From the NCBI RefSeq assembly GCF_002556635.1, contig NZ_MWMO01000003.1, positions 1 through 64,000 on the forward strand: a stretch of 64,000 nucleotides of DNA, in the 5' to 3' direction. This DNA comes from Novosphingobium sp. PC22D (GTDB lineage: Bacteria > Pseudomonadota > Alphaproteobacteria > Sphingomonadales > Sphingomonadaceae). The notes below the pieces were generated by a model. That model was not told the origin of the DNA. It was given only the letters and a program-made list of their open reading frames with translations, and searched no databases. This document shows, one piece after another, positions 45,175-54,906 of this stretch (its first letter is position 1; the number at the start of each line of letters is the position of its first letter). The translations under genes were made by a program, and so were the position numbers.

Positions 45175-46091
45175 GATGGCCGGCCTCCCTTCGTGGCAGT
45201 GCCCTTGAGCTGGGCGCGGAACCGCTCGATCTGCTTGCGATCGATCTCGACCGCAGCCCCGCGCGGAAGCTCGTCGAGCGCGAAGGGACCGTAACCCACC
45301 CGGATCAGTCGGCTGACCTGCAGCCCGAGGTGCTCGAGAACGCGGCGAATCTCGCGGTTCTTGCCTTCGGTGATGGTCATCTCGATCCACTGGTTGCGCC
45401 CGGTCCGCCGCTCCATGTTGGCGTCGATCCTGCCATAGTGCATGCCTTCGATCTCGATCCCGTCGATCAGGTCCTCGAGTTGGGCCTGGGTGATGTCGCC
45501 GAAGGTGCGCGCCCGATAAGTGCGCGGGACCTGCGTCGCGGGCAGTTCGAGCTCGCGCTTGAACTCGCCGTCGTTGGTGAGCAGCAGCAGCCCCTCGGTG
45601 TTGAGGTCGAGCCGGCCGACCGGCATCACCCGCGGCACGTCGGGGGGCAGCGCGTTGCGCAGCGCGGTATAGATCGTCGGACGGCCCGCCGGATCGCGCT
45701 CGGCGGTGATCAGACCGGCGGGCTTGTTGAAGGCGAACAGCCGCGTCGCCTCGGGTGCGCGCACCGGCTTGCCGTCGACCGTGACGCCGCGCAGGTTGGG
45801 CAACACGGTGGCAGGCGTGGTCACGACTTCCCCGCCGAGCTTCACCCGCCCCTCGGCGATCAGCCGCTCGGATTCGCGCCGGCTGGCGACGCCCGCGCGC
45901 GCGAGCAGCTTGGCGATGCGTTCGCCTTCGCGCGGGGGGCCGTCGCTCGACCCGGCAGGTACGCCGGCCGCCTTCGCCGCGCCCGCTGGACGGCGCGGCG
46001 CGCCGGGCCTGCCCGGCCGCCCCTGACCGGGGCTGCGGGAACGCCGTACGGGCGGGCGCTTGCCGCCGGACCTTTCGGGAGGTTTTGCCAT
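45171..46091 (-). CDS. rluB: 23S rRNA pseudouridine synthase (RluB/RsuA family)
   Basis: A 306-residue pseudouridine synthase. A basic, Pro/Gly-rich N-terminal tail of about 55 residues precedes the S4 RNA-binding domain (RIAKLLARAGVASRRESERL). The catalytic domain carries the active-site Asp in GRLDLNTEGLLLLTNDGE and the family end EMTITEGKNREIRRVLEHLG. It probably converts U2605 of 23S rRNA (RluB) and not 16S U516 (RsuA). It is coupled to rsmD through a CTGA overlap, giving an rRNA-modification pair. Divergent from the AmpG-like gene. Confidence 0.93.
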   Translation of the reverse strand: MAKPPERSGGKRPPVRRSRSPGQGRPGRPGAPRRPAGAAKAAGVPAGSSDGPPREGERIAKLLARAGVASRRESERLIAEGRVKLGGEVVTTPATVLPNLRGVTVDGKPVRAPEATRLFAFNKPAGLITAERDPAGRPTIYTALRNALPPDVPRVMPVGRLDLNTEGLLLLTNDGEFKRELELPATQVPRTYRARTFGDITQAQLEDLIDGIEIEGMHYGRIDANMERRTGRNQWIEMTITEGKNREIRRVLEHLGLQVSRLIRVGYGPFALDELPRGAAVEIDRKQIERFRAQLKGTATKGGRPS

Positions 46092-46187
46092 GCGCGGCCC
46101 TTAGCTGTTGATCGCGCGTTCATCCAGCCTTCCCATTGTCGGGCATGACGCTAAGCATCGGGTTCAGGCACAGATCGGGAGCAAGGC

Positions 46188-47528
46188 TTGGAAAGCGACA
46201 CGACAGCAGCACCGCGCCGCAGCGTGCTGGACTCGATCAAGCCGTACCTCGAAAAGGAATCGATCGCGGCGTTTCTGCTCGGTCTTTCGTCGGGCTATCC
46301 CTTCGCGCTGCTCGCCGCGACGCTGACCACGCGCCTGGCGCAGGATGGCATTGAAAAATCAACGATTACAGCGTTCACGCTCGCCTTCTTCGTCTACAAC
46401 TTCAAGCCTCTCTGGGCCTGGGTGATCGATGGCCTGCACATCCCCGTGCTGGGCCGCCTCGGTCAGCGCGTTGCCTGGATGCTGGTGACCGGCGTGCTGG
46501 TGATAGCCGCGACGGTGAATCTGGCACTCGTCAATCCCGCACAGGATATCGGCGGAACGGTCGCGGCAGCCGTGCTGCTCGGGCTGGCGGGCGCCAGCTT
46601 CGATATCGTCATCGACGCCTACCGGATCGAGACGTTGAAGCCCTACCAGCTCGGCGTGGGATCGGGCATGAGCCAGTACGGCTGGCGGATCGGCTCGGCG
46701 GGAGCGGGCTCGCTCGCGCTCGTGGTCGCCGCGCGCAGCGACTGGCACTGGGCCTATGCGATCTGCGCGGTCTTCGCCTTGCCCGCGATCCTGACCGCGC
46801 TGGTGCTCGGCGAGCCGCCGCGCCACAAGGTCTCGCACGAGCGGCGCGGTATGACCGAGATCTGGGCTTCGATCGCGGGGCCCTTCGTCGAGTTCTTCCA
46901 ACGCTCGGGCGCGTGGCTCGTGCTGGCCTTCATTCTCGTCCACAAGATCGGCGACACGCTGGCCAATCTCACCTTCCGCCTTCTGTTCGACGACCTCGGC
47001 TTCAGCAACGACGAGATCGCTATCTACGATGTCGGCGTCGGCTTCTGGGCGCTGATCGTGGGCGTCTTCGTGGGCGGCGTGATCTACGCGCGGCTCGGAC
47101 TCAAGCGCTCGGTGCTGATCGCGTTGGTGCTCATGGCCATCTCGAACCTCAGCTTCGCGATGCTCGCGGCGGCGGGGCACAGCAACTGGGGCATGGCCGC
47201 CGCGATCGGCTTTGAGAACTTCGCCAGCGGCTATGGCGGCGTGGTCGTGGTCGCCTATTTCTCGGCGCTGTGCGACTTGCGCTTCACAGCCGCGCAATAC
47301 GCGCTGATCTCGGCGGGCGCGAGTGCGGTGGGGCGCCTGCTTACCGGCACCACGGCGGGCGCGCTGATCGAGGCGATGGGCTACGTGAACTTCTACCTGC
47401 TCACGACGATCGCGGCCTTGCCCGGGATCGCGCTGTTCTGGTGGATGATGCGCACCGGCCTCGTCGACGCCGCGATGGGTACGGCGGGAGAAGTCGGCGA
47501 AGGCGACGCGCGCGCCGACCCAGCCTAG
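46188..47528 (+). CDS. AmpG-like MFS permease
   Basis: A major-facilitator protein of 446 residues with about 12 transmembrane helices. The N-terminal pattern IAAFLLGLSSGYPFALLAAT, TITAFTLAFFVYNFKPLWAW and DGLHIPVLGRLGQRVAWML is characteristic of AmpG, which imports 1,6-anhydro-muropeptides for recycling. A cytoplasmic loop near residue 220 divides the halves. The start is TTG 46188 (ESDTTAAPRR) with GGGAGCAAGG upstream; no ATG or GTG is closer. It would recycle the products of transglycosylases such as the one encoded at 11813-13780. Its stop overlaps the folC stop by 4 nt, convergently. Confidence 0.9.
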   Translation: MESDTTAAPRRSVLDSIKPYLEKESIAAFLLGLSSGYPFALLAATLTTRLAQDGIEKSTITAFTLAFFVYNFKPLWAWVIDGLHIPVLGRLGQRVAWMLVTGVLVIAATVNLALVNPAQDIGGTVAAAVLLGLAGASFDIVIDAYRIETLKPYQLGVGSGMSQYGWRIGSAGAGSLALVVAARSDWHWAYAICAVFALPAILTALVLGEPPRHKVSHERRGMTEIWASIAGPFVEFFQRSGAWLVLAFILVHKIGDTLANLTFRLLFDDLGFSNDEIAIYDVGVGFWALIVGVFVGGVIYARLGLKRSVLIALVLMAISNLSFAMLAAAGHSNWGMAAAIGFENFASGYGGVVVVAYFSALCDLRFTAAQYALISAGASAVGRLLTGTTAGALIEAMGYVNFYLLTTIAALPGIALFWWMMRTGLVDAAMGTAGEVGEGDARADPA

Positions 47529-48826
47529 TCGGGCGGTTCGTCGTTCAGCCGCAGAATCTCGCCTGCAAGGTAGAGCGAGCCCGCGACCAGCACCGGAAGG
47601 CCGTCGTCGGGCAGGGCGGCGAGAGCCTGGGCGACATCGGCAGCGGCACTTGCCTGCGGACCGAAGGCGCCGGGGCCGTGGGCCTCGTGTCCCGGAACGT
47701 CGACGGCCTGGATACTCGCGATGGAATCCGCGAGCGGAGCGATCAGCGCGGCCGGGTCCTTGTTCGCCAGCATGCCGATCACGAGATGCAGCTTCTGACC
47801 CGCGAAGTGGCGCGCGATCGCGGCGCCGGCGTCGGGGTTGTGGCCCCCGTCGAGCCAGACCTCGCGATGGCCCACCAAATCGCGCAAGGGTCCTGAGGAG
47901 AGCAATTGCAGCCGCGCGGGCCAGCGGGCGCCGCGCATCGCTTGGGCAAGCGCCTCGCTTGGCACGCTTACCCTGTCCTGATGGCGCAGCAGCGCCACCG
48001 CCAGTGCCGCATTCGCTCCCTGGTGCGCACCGGGCAGGACCGGGAGCGGCAGGCTGAGTGCGCCATGGCGGTCGCTGTATTCGATGGTGTCGCCGGTGGC
48101 CGCGTCCCAGTCTCGCCCGCGCATGTGCAGCGGCGCGCCCGCGACCATGGCGGCGCGCTCGATCTCCAGTTCGGCGGCGGGCGGATAGGCAAGCGTCACC
48201 AGCGGCACGCCCGGTTTGACGATGCCCGCCTTCTCGAAGGCGATGCGCGCGATCGGGTCGGTCGGGGCCCCGTCCTCGGGCGCGAGCAGGAAGGCCTCGT
48301 GGTCGATCCCGAGTGAGGCGATACCGCAGGCGGCGGGGTGATCGAGCACGTTGGTCGCATCGAAGCGCCCGCCGAGCCCGACCTCGATCACGCAGGCTTC
48401 GGCAGGTTCGCGCGCGAAGGAAAGGAGGGCGGCAGCCGTTGTCACCTCGAAGAAGCTGGGCGCCAGCCCCACCCGCTCGGCCGCGTCGAGCGTTTCCGCC
48501 AGCAGCGCGGCAAGCGCGTCGTCGCCGATCAGTTCGCCCGCCACGCGGATCCGCTCGTTGTAGCGGACCAGGTGCGGGCTGGTGAAGACGTGAACACGCT
48601 GCCCCGCGGCCTCGATCGCGGCGCGCAGGAAGGCGCAGGTCGAGCCCTTGCCATTGGTCCCGGCGACATGAAAGGTCGGGGGTAGGCTGCGGTGCGGATC
48701 GCCCAGCGCCGCGAGCAGGGCGCGAATGGTGTCGAGCCCGAGCCGGCCCTGCGGCAGTGAAAGCGCGCCGAGCCGGTCGAGCTGCGCCTGCACCGCCGCG
48801 CTCTCGGACGTCGCGAAGTCGCGCAA
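47525..48826 (-). CDS. folC: dihydrofolate/folylpolyglutamate synthase
   Basis: Mur-ligase-fold enzyme of 433 residues that adds glutamate to dihydropteroate and tetrahydrofolate. Motifs: ATP loop FHVAGTNGKGSTCAFLRAAI, FTSPHLVRYNERIRVAGELI, EVGLGGRFDATNVL, the catalytic-loop FEKAGIVKPGVPLVTLAY and WLDGGHNPDAGAAI. It follows trpA with no gap. TTG 48826 is the nearest accepted start; CTG 48832, which overlaps the trpA stop as CTGA, is also possible. In related genomes accD often lies between trpA and folC; here there is no room for it. Confidence 0.93.
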   Translation of the reverse strand: MRDFATSESAAVQAQLDRLGALSLPQGRLGLDTIRALLAALGDPHRSLPPTFHVAGTNGKGSTCAFLRAAIEAAGQRVHVFTSPHLVRYNERIRVAGELIGDDALAALLAETLDAAERVGLAPSFFEVTTAAALLSFAREPAEACVIEVGLGGRFDATNVLDHPAACGIASLGIDHEAFLLAPEDGAPTDPIARIAFEKAGIVKPGVPLVTLAYPPAAELEIERAAMVAGAPLHMRGRDWDAATGDTIEYSDRHGALSLPLPVLPGAHQGANAALAVALLRHQDRVSVPSEALAQAMRGARWPARLQLLSSGPLRDLVGHREVWLDGGHNPDAGAAIARHFAGQKLHLVIGMLANKDPAALIAPLADSIASIQAVDVPGHEAHGPGAFGPQASAAADVAQALAALPDDGLPVLVAGSLYLAGEILRLNDEPPD

Positions 48827-48828
48827 GG

Positions 48829-49605
48829 TCAGCGCGCCGTGTGGACGGCCTCGGCCAGGGCCTCGGTCAGCTCGCGGATCGCGGCGGGCGCGGCCTCGCC
48901 GTGCTGCTTGACGAGGTCGACCAGCGCCGAACCCACGACGACGCCATCGGCGACCCGGGCGATCTCGCGCGCCTGATCGGGCGTGCGCACGCCGAAACCC
49001 ACCGCGACGGGCAGGTCGCTCGCCGACTTGAGACGGGCGACCGCCTCCTCGATCGAGGCCTGCGCCGCCTGCTGCATGCCCGTGATGCCCGCGACCGAGA
49101 CGTAGTAGAGAAAGCCCGAAGAGCCTTCGAGCACGGCGGGAAGCCGCGCCGCGTCCGTGGTGGGGGTCGCCAGCCGGATCATCGCCACGCCCGCTTCGCG
49201 CAGCGCCGGGCCGAGTTCGGCGTCCTCCTCGCTCGGGATGTCCACGCAGATCACGCCGTCGACGCCTGCCTTGGCGCATTCGGCCGCGAACCATTCGGGC
49301 CCGCGAATGGTCATCGGGTTGGCATAGCCCATTAGCACCAGCGGCACCTCCGGGTGCCGCGCGCGGAAAGACCGCGCCATGTTCAGGATATCGGCGGTGC
49401 GTGTGCCCTTGGCGAGGCTGCGGATGTTCGCCTGCTGGATCGCCGGGCCATCGGCCATCGGATCGGTGAAGGGCATGCCCAGTTCGATCACATCGGCCCC
49501 GCCTTCGACCAGCGCATCGAGGTTCGCGGCGGTGTCGCCGTCTCCGGCGGTGATGAAGCACACGAGCGCCGGACCCTTGCCGAACGCCTTCTCGAAGCGC
49601 GTCAT
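48829..49605 (-). CDS. trpA: tryptophan synthase alpha subunit
   Basis: TIM-barrel enzyme of 258 residues that cleaves indole-3-glycerol phosphate to indole. Catalytic Glu and Asp are in the motifs ADVIELGMPFTDPMADGPAI and GVDGVICVDIPSEED. Loop 6 (LATPTTDAARL) and the phosphate site (VGFGVRTPDQA and VVGSALVD) are intact. It starts 2 nt after the trpB stop, so the two subunits, which form an alpha2-beta2 complex channelling indole, are co-translated. Followed without gap by folC. Confidence 0.97.
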   Translation of the reverse strand: MTRFEKAFGKGPALVCFITAGDGDTAANLDALVEGGADVIELGMPFTDPMADGPAIQQANIRSLAKGTRTADILNMARSFRARHPEVPLVLMGYANPMTIRGPEWFAAECAKAGVDGVICVDIPSEEDAELGPALREAGVAMIRLATPTTDAARLPAVLEGSSGFLYYVSVAGITGMQQAAQASIEEAVARLKSASDLPVAVGFGVRTPDQAREIARVADGVVVGSALVDLVKQHGEAAPAAIRELTEALAEAVHTAR

Positions 49606-49607
49606 GG

Positions 49608-50849
<1,242 letters not shown>

Positions 50850-50949
50850 GCGCGAGCGCTTGGCAGAGGGCCTCGCGCTTGTCCAGATCGACGAAAAGCG
50901 GACTCGCGATCGACCAACGACACACAACGACCGATCAACGGCATGTTGT

Positions 50950-50973
50950 GATATTTCTCACTCTGGAAATATC
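50950..50973. promoter_or_regulatory. perfect inverted repeat GATATTTC-N8-GAAATATC
   Basis: Two exact 8-bp arms (50950-50957 and 50966-50973) separated by 8 bp stand in the intergenic region between divergent trpB and the small outer-membrane protein gene, about 100 nt from each start. AT-rich arms in a GC-rich genome and the 16-bp centre-to-centre spacing suggest a dimeric regulator site. A leader hairpin is the alternative. Confidence 0.55.
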
Positions 50974-51067
50974 GAAAAACTGGCGTAGTGGCATTGACGG
51001 CAAGAACAAACGAGCCGCCGGAACGATAATGGGTCTCCGGAAACTGTAAGTTAAGAAAGACAATACG

Positions 51068-51553
51068 ATGCGTAATCTTGTTTCCAGTATTGCTGCTGCT
51101 GCTCTTACTGTTGGTGTATTCGTCGCTGCAACCGGTCCCGCGTCTGCAAACGAAGCGCGTGTCGAGGCGCGGGGCGGCGTGGTTTGGAACGGCAACGACA
51201 ATAGCGAGGCCGTCGCGGGTCTCGCCGCAGGCTACGATTTCGATCTCGGCGACACGCTTTTCGCCGGTCCCGAAGTCTCCGCCGAAAAGATTCTCGACGA
51301 CGACACCCGCGTTTCGTTCGGCTTCGGCGGCCGCGTCGGCGCGAAGCTGGGCGAGAAGGGCAGGCTCTTCGTCGCCTCGACATGGCAGACCAAGCCGTGC
51401 GCGGGCTGCGAGGAGTTCGTCACGCTGGGCGGCGGCTACCAGCACAAGTTCGCCGGCAATCTCTACGGCAAGGTCGAATACCGCCACTTGTTCGTGGGCG
51501 ACGGCTTTCCCGACGCCGATACGGCGTTCGTCGGCCTCGGCATGACGTTCTGA
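51068..51553 (+). CDS. small outer-membrane beta-barrel protein
   Basis: A 161-residue exported protein. A signal peptide (LVSSIAAAALTVGVFVAATGPASA, cleaved before NEAR) is followed by alternating hydrophobic/polar strands (ARVEARGGVVWNGN, EAVAGLAAGYDFDLG, KFAGNLYGKVEYRHLF) and ends in TAFVGLGMTF, with the terminal aromatic residue that signals BAM-mediated insertion. It looks like the small opacity-protein/OmpA-barrel-like porins of sphingomonads. Two close cysteines (PCAGC) are unusual for a barrel. Followed by an intrinsic terminator. It interrupts the trpF-trpBA neighbourhood on the opposite strand. Confidence 0.85.
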   Translation: MRNLVSSIAAAALTVGVFVAATGPASANEARVEARGGVVWNGNDNSEAVAGLAAGYDFDLGDTLFAGPEVSAEKILDDDTRVSFGFGGRVGAKLGEKGRLFVASTWQTKPCAGCEEFVTLGGGYQHKFAGNLYGKVEYRHLFVGDGFPDADTAFVGLGMTF

Positions 51554-51579
51554 CCGGGCATTTTGCTTGCGAGGTTTAC

Positions 51580-51606
51580 GGGCGGTCCTGCGGGGCCGCC
51601 CTTTTT
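51580..51606 (+). terminator. intrinsic terminator of the outer-membrane protein gene
   Basis: GGGCGG(T)CC and GG(G)CCGCCC arms with a TGCG loop (51580-51601), followed by TTTTT. It lies 27 nt after the stop. Confidence 0.88.
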
Positions 51607-51790
51607 CGTGGCGGCGTGGACGATTCGCAGACGCCGGGACGAGTCTTGGCAACGGTTCGAAGGTTGCGAGAGTCGTGGGGGTGGGGAAGGGGGTCCGACC
51701 GCTATGTCGTCGTATCAGGGACGTCACTGCCGGGTGAAGACCATACGGAGCGGACGTCGTTTGAGCCGGGGGGCGGCCTTTCCGCGCTGC

Positions 51791-52432
51791 TTAGGCGTTC
51801 CGCGCGGCGCGGCAGAAGGCGGCGATCAGGTCTGGGTCCTTCACGCCGGGCGCGGTCTCGACGCCGGAGGACGTATCGACCAGCGGCGCCTGCGTCAGGC
51901 GCACCGCCTCGGCAACGTTTTCGGGATTGAGACCGCCCGCAAGGCCCCAGGCGAGCGGCCCGCGCCAGCCCGCGACGAGGCGCCAGTCAAAGCTCAGACC
52001 CATGCCGCCGGGAAGCGTGCCCTTGGGCGTCTTGGCGTCGAACAGGATCATGTCGGCCGCCCCGGCATACGTCCGGGCGCGCGCGACGTCGGCCTCGCCC
52101 GTCACCGCGAGTGCCTTCCACACGGGAATGCCGAAACGGGCGCGGAGCTGGGCGGCGCGCCCGGGCGTTTCGCTGCCGTGGAGCTGAAGCGCCTCCAGCC
52201 GCCCGGCGTCCACGGCCTGCGCGATCGTCGCGTCGTCCGCATCGACGAAGAGGCCGACCCGCCCGATCCGCCCCTGGCTGCGCGCGGCGAGATCGGCGGC
52301 GCGCGCACTGCCGACGAAGCGGGGGCTCTTCTCGAAGAACACGAGCCCGGCGAAATCGGCGCGCGCGCGGATCGCGGCGTCGAGGGCGTCGGCGGTCGAT
52401 ATCCCGCAGATTTTGGTGGCGGGGCTGGACAT
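51791..52432 (-). CDS. trpF: phosphoribosylanthranilate isomerase
   Basis: TIM-barrel enzyme of 213 residues performing the Amadori rearrangement in tryptophan synthesis. Catalytic Cys in TKICGISTADAL, catalytic Asp in LFDAKTPKG, and the phosphate site WGLAGGLNPENVAEA and VDTSSGVETAPGVKD are all present. It stands alone on its strand, separated from trpB by a divergent outer-membrane protein gene, so it needs its own promoter. Divergent from a lipoprotein gene. Confidence 0.96.
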   Translation of the reverse strand: MSSPATKICGISTADALDAAIRARADFAGLVFFEKSPRFVGSARAADLAARSQGRIGRVGLFVDADDATIAQAVDAGRLEALQLHGSETPGRAAQLRARFGIPVWKALAVTGEADVARARTYAGAADMILFDAKTPKGTLPGGMGLSFDWRLVAGWRGPLAWGLAGGLNPENVAEAVRLTQAPLVDTSSGVETAPGVKDPDLIAAFCRAARNA

Positions 52433-52490
52433 CTGTTTGCCGTATCCTCGAATTGAATTATTCAGGGCTTGTGTGAGGGATATGCGCGCG

Positions 52491-52913
52491 ATGAATCGAA
52501 TTGCACGGCTTCTAGTGATGGCGGCGTTCGCCGCAAGTCTCGCAAGCTGCGGTGTCCAGCAATCTATCGACGATGCCAAGGCAGAGATTTCGACGTTCCA
52601 TGCCGACCTTGATGCGCGCAACTTTGACGCGATCTGGGACGAGGTCGCGCCGGACATGCGCAGCGCGACGCAGAAGTCGCAATTCGTGGCTATCCTGGAG
52701 GCGGTCAACCGCAAGCTCGGTCGCGTGGTCGGGAGCAAGCAGGTCGGGTGGAACTCCAACGTCAGCACCAGCGGAAGTTTCGTCACGGTGACGATGGAAA
52801 CGAAATTCCAGAAGGGCTCGGGGGTCGAGACTTTCATCTACCGCAAGGTCGAGGACGACCGTCTGGCGCTGGCCGGCTACAATATCCAGTCGCAGGAAAT
52901 GATGCTCAACTAG
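52491..52913 (+). CDS. lipoprotein, DUF4019-like
   Basis: A 140-residue lipoprotein with lipobox LASC near residue 20 (NRIARLLVMAAFAASLASCG). The mature domain (helix STFHADLDARNFDAIWDEVA, then strands ending VTVTMETKFQKGSGVETFIY and LALAGYNIQS) resembles the DUF4019 pattern of small periplasmic lipoproteins. GAGGGA at 52475-52480 is 10 nt before ATG 52491, the preferred start; ATG 52482 in the same frame is too close. Function unknown. Confidence 0.75.
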   Translation: MNRIARLLVMAAFAASLASCGVQQSIDDAKAEISTFHADLDARNFDAIWDEVAPDMRSATQKSQFVAILEAVNRKLGRVVGSKQVGWNSNVSTSGSFVTVTMETKFQKGSGVETFIYRKVEDDRLALAGYNIQSQEMMLN

Positions 52914-52949
52914 GCTCGGGCGACGTCAGCCCGCTCTGCCTTGCGCAGT

Positions 52950-53702
52950 TCACGGACTGAGTTCGAACTGTACCGTCACGTTGGCGCTCAGTTCGAGTTC
53001 GCCAGTCGCGACCGGAGGGGGCGGCGCGGCGACCGCGTCCATTGCGGCCTTGCGGTACATGACAGGCTGCGGCGCATAGCCTCCGCTCTCGCTGATCGAG
53101 ACGACCCGCGCCACGCGCAGGCCGGCGGCTCGTGCATAGAGTTCGGCGCGCTGGCGGGCCTTGGCCATCGCCTTGGTTCGCGCCTCGTCGAGCGCGGCAT
53201 CGGAATCGTCGACCTGGAAATTCGGCCCGTTCACCTGGTTGGCGCCCGCGCTCACCAGCGCGTCGATCACCTTGCCGTATTCACCGAGCTTGCGCTGCTT
53301 GACCGAGACGGTGTTGTTGGCCTGATAGCCGACGATCTGGCGGTCCTCGTTCTCGTAGCTGCCGTCGGGCATCCTTCGCGGCTGCGCATAGACCGGATTG
53401 AGGTTGAGGTTGCTGGTCTGGATGTCGCGCTCGGCAATGCCGGTCTTGCGCAGCGCGGCGATCACCGCGGCCATGCGCGTCGAATTTTCGGACAGCGCCG
53501 CGCTGGCGGTCTTGCCCTGGGTCGTCACGCCCGCGCTGAACAGCGCCAAGTCGGGTTCGCGGGTAGTCTCGCCGCTCGCGGTGACGGTAAGCAGTGTATG
53601 CCCCTCGGCGATCGTGGGAACCGGCGCCGCCATCTGCGCGAGGGCGGGCAAGGGCGCCGACGCGGCGAGCAGCGCCGCGGCGAACGAGGGTACGAACTTC
53701 AT
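52950..53702 (-). CDS. exported SIMPL-domain (DUF541) protein
   Basis: A 250-residue periplasmic SIMPL/DUF541 protein with a signal peptide (KFVPSFAAALLAASAPLPALA). Family marks are VTASGETTREPDLALFSAGV, RDIQTSNLNLNPVYA, GYQANNTVSVKQRKLG, and the C-terminal ARQRAELYARAAGLRVARVV. Relatives such as BP26 (Brucella) and YggE form oligomers linked to oxidative or envelope stress, by unknown mechanism. Monocistronic. Confidence 0.92.
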   Translation of the reverse strand: MKFVPSFAAALLAASAPLPALAQMAAPVPTIAEGHTLLTVTASGETTREPDLALFSAGVTTQGKTASAALSENSTRMAAVIAALRKTGIAERDIQTSNLNLNPVYAQPRRMPDGSYENEDRQIVGYQANNTVSVKQRKLGEYGKVIDALVSAGANQVNGPNFQVDDSDAALDEARTKAMAKARQRAELYARAAGLRVARVVSISESGGYAPQPVMYRKAAMDAVAAPPPPVATGELELSANVTVQFELSP

Positions 53703-53775
53703 GGGCCAACTTCCTCCAGGCTCTCTCCGGGAGGAACGCGTTGGACCACGGCGAGTTTCGCGAAACTGAACGAAG

Positions 53776-54453
53776 CTAGAGCGTGGCCTCGATCGCGCGG
53801 GCGGCGGCGAGCGGATCCGGCGCGCGGCTGATCGGGCGGCCGATCACGAGCGCGCTCGCGCCGGCATCGCGGGCCTCGCGCGGGGTGACCGTACGCTTCT
53901 GGTCGCCCGCCTTGCCATCCGCCGGGCGCAGGCCGGGCACGACGAAGAAGCCTTCCTTCCACTGCTTGTGGACCGCCTCGACCTCGTGGCCCGAGCAGAC
54001 GATGCCGTCGATCCCCGCCGAATGCGCGAGTTCGGCAAGCCGCAGCGCCTGGTCATGCGCGCTACAGCCGATCCCGGTGGCAGCGAGGTCTTTCTCGTCG
54101 AGGCTGGTGAGCACGGTGACGGCGACGACCTTGCAGTTCTCACCGGCGGCGGCCTTGGCGTCTTCCATCATCGCCCGCCCGCCGGCGGCATGGACGGTCA
54201 CGATCGAGGGTTCGAGCACGTGGATGGACTGCATCGCGCCCGCCACCGTGTTGGGGATGTCGTGCAGCTTGAGGTCCAGAAAGATCGGGAGGCCGATCTT
54301 GTGGATCTCGTGCACCCCGTGATGGCCGTGCGCGCAGAAGAACTCGAGCCCCAGCTTGATCCCGCCGATATGCCCCGCGACCTTGCGCGCCAGCGCTTCC
54401 GCGGCATCCAGGCGCGGCAGGTCGAGTGCGAGGAATACCGGATTGTGAGTCAT
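53776..54453 (-). CDS. pyrF: orotidine-5'-phosphate decarboxylase
   Basis: TIM-barrel enzyme of 225 residues that makes UMP. Catalytic Asp-Lys-Asp-Asp array in LPIFLDLKLHDIPNTV; early FLALDLPRLDAAEAL and GIKLGLEFF; C-terminal phosphate loop GLRPADGKAGDQKR and ASALVIGRPIS. Its ATG overlaps the LapA-like gene stop as ATGA, coupling the two. In sphingomonads pyrF usually follows a lapA-like gene and precedes trpF; here the SIMPL and lipoprotein genes intervene. Confidence 0.97.
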   Translation of the reverse strand: MTHNPVFLALDLPRLDAAEALARKVAGHIGGIKLGLEFFCAHGHHGVHEIHKIGLPIFLDLKLHDIPNTVAGAMQSIHVLEPSIVTVHAAGGRAMMEDAKAAAGENCKVVAVTVLTSLDEKDLAATGIGCSAHDQALRLAELAHSAGIDGIVCSGHEVEAVHKQWKEGFFVVPGLRPADGKAGDQKRTVTPREARDAGASALVIGRPISRAPDPLAAARAIEATL

Positions 54454-54797
54454 TGCGGGTCTTTCGTGCTGGTTTCGTGGGATTCGGTTGGCGCCGGTGC
54501 GAGTGAAGCCGGGCTTGGGCTCGGCGAGGAGCTGGCGGTCATCGCGCGCAGCGAGTTCTCGAGCGCGGCGATGCGGCGGTTCATCCGCCAGCGTCCGGCG
54601 CGGTGGAGCATCCACATCGGCACCGAGCCGAGCAGGAAGAACAACAGCGCGACGATTCCGACCGGCCATTCGAAATGGAGATAGTTTCCATCCGACAATG
54701 GCCACAGATTTACCGGCGCGGTGGTCCAGTTCATGGCGATGAACGCGACGAGCAATGCCGTCAGCGCAATCCAGAGGATCGTCCTTATGACCTGCAT
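54450..54797 (-). CDS. LapA-domain membrane protein
   Basis: A 115-residue inner-membrane protein of the LapA (lipopolysaccharide assembly protein A, DUF1049) type, with two TM helices: about residues 2-22 (VIRTILWIALTALLVAFIAM) and 42-62 (PVGIVALLFFLLGSVPMWML). A cytosolic helix (WRMNRRIAALENSLRAM) and a Ser/Pro tail follow. In E. coli LapA works with LapB in LpxC control. GGAGGGAAC precedes the start at 54797. Coupled to pyrF by a 4-nt overlap. Confidence 0.85.
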   Translation of the reverse strand: MQVIRTILWIALTALLVAFIAMNWTTAPVNLWPLSDGNYLHFEWPVGIVALLFFLLGSVPMWMLHRAGRWRMNRRIAALENSLRAMTASSSPSPSPASLAPAPTESHETSTKDPQ

Positions 54798-54906
54798 GTT
54801 CCCTCCTGTCTTCATCGGGGATGCTAGGCAAAGCGCGCCGAAATGGGAAGGCATCGTTGCCCGGTGCGCTGCCGCTGACCGGCAGGCGAGGGCGCGCGGA
54901 CGGTGT

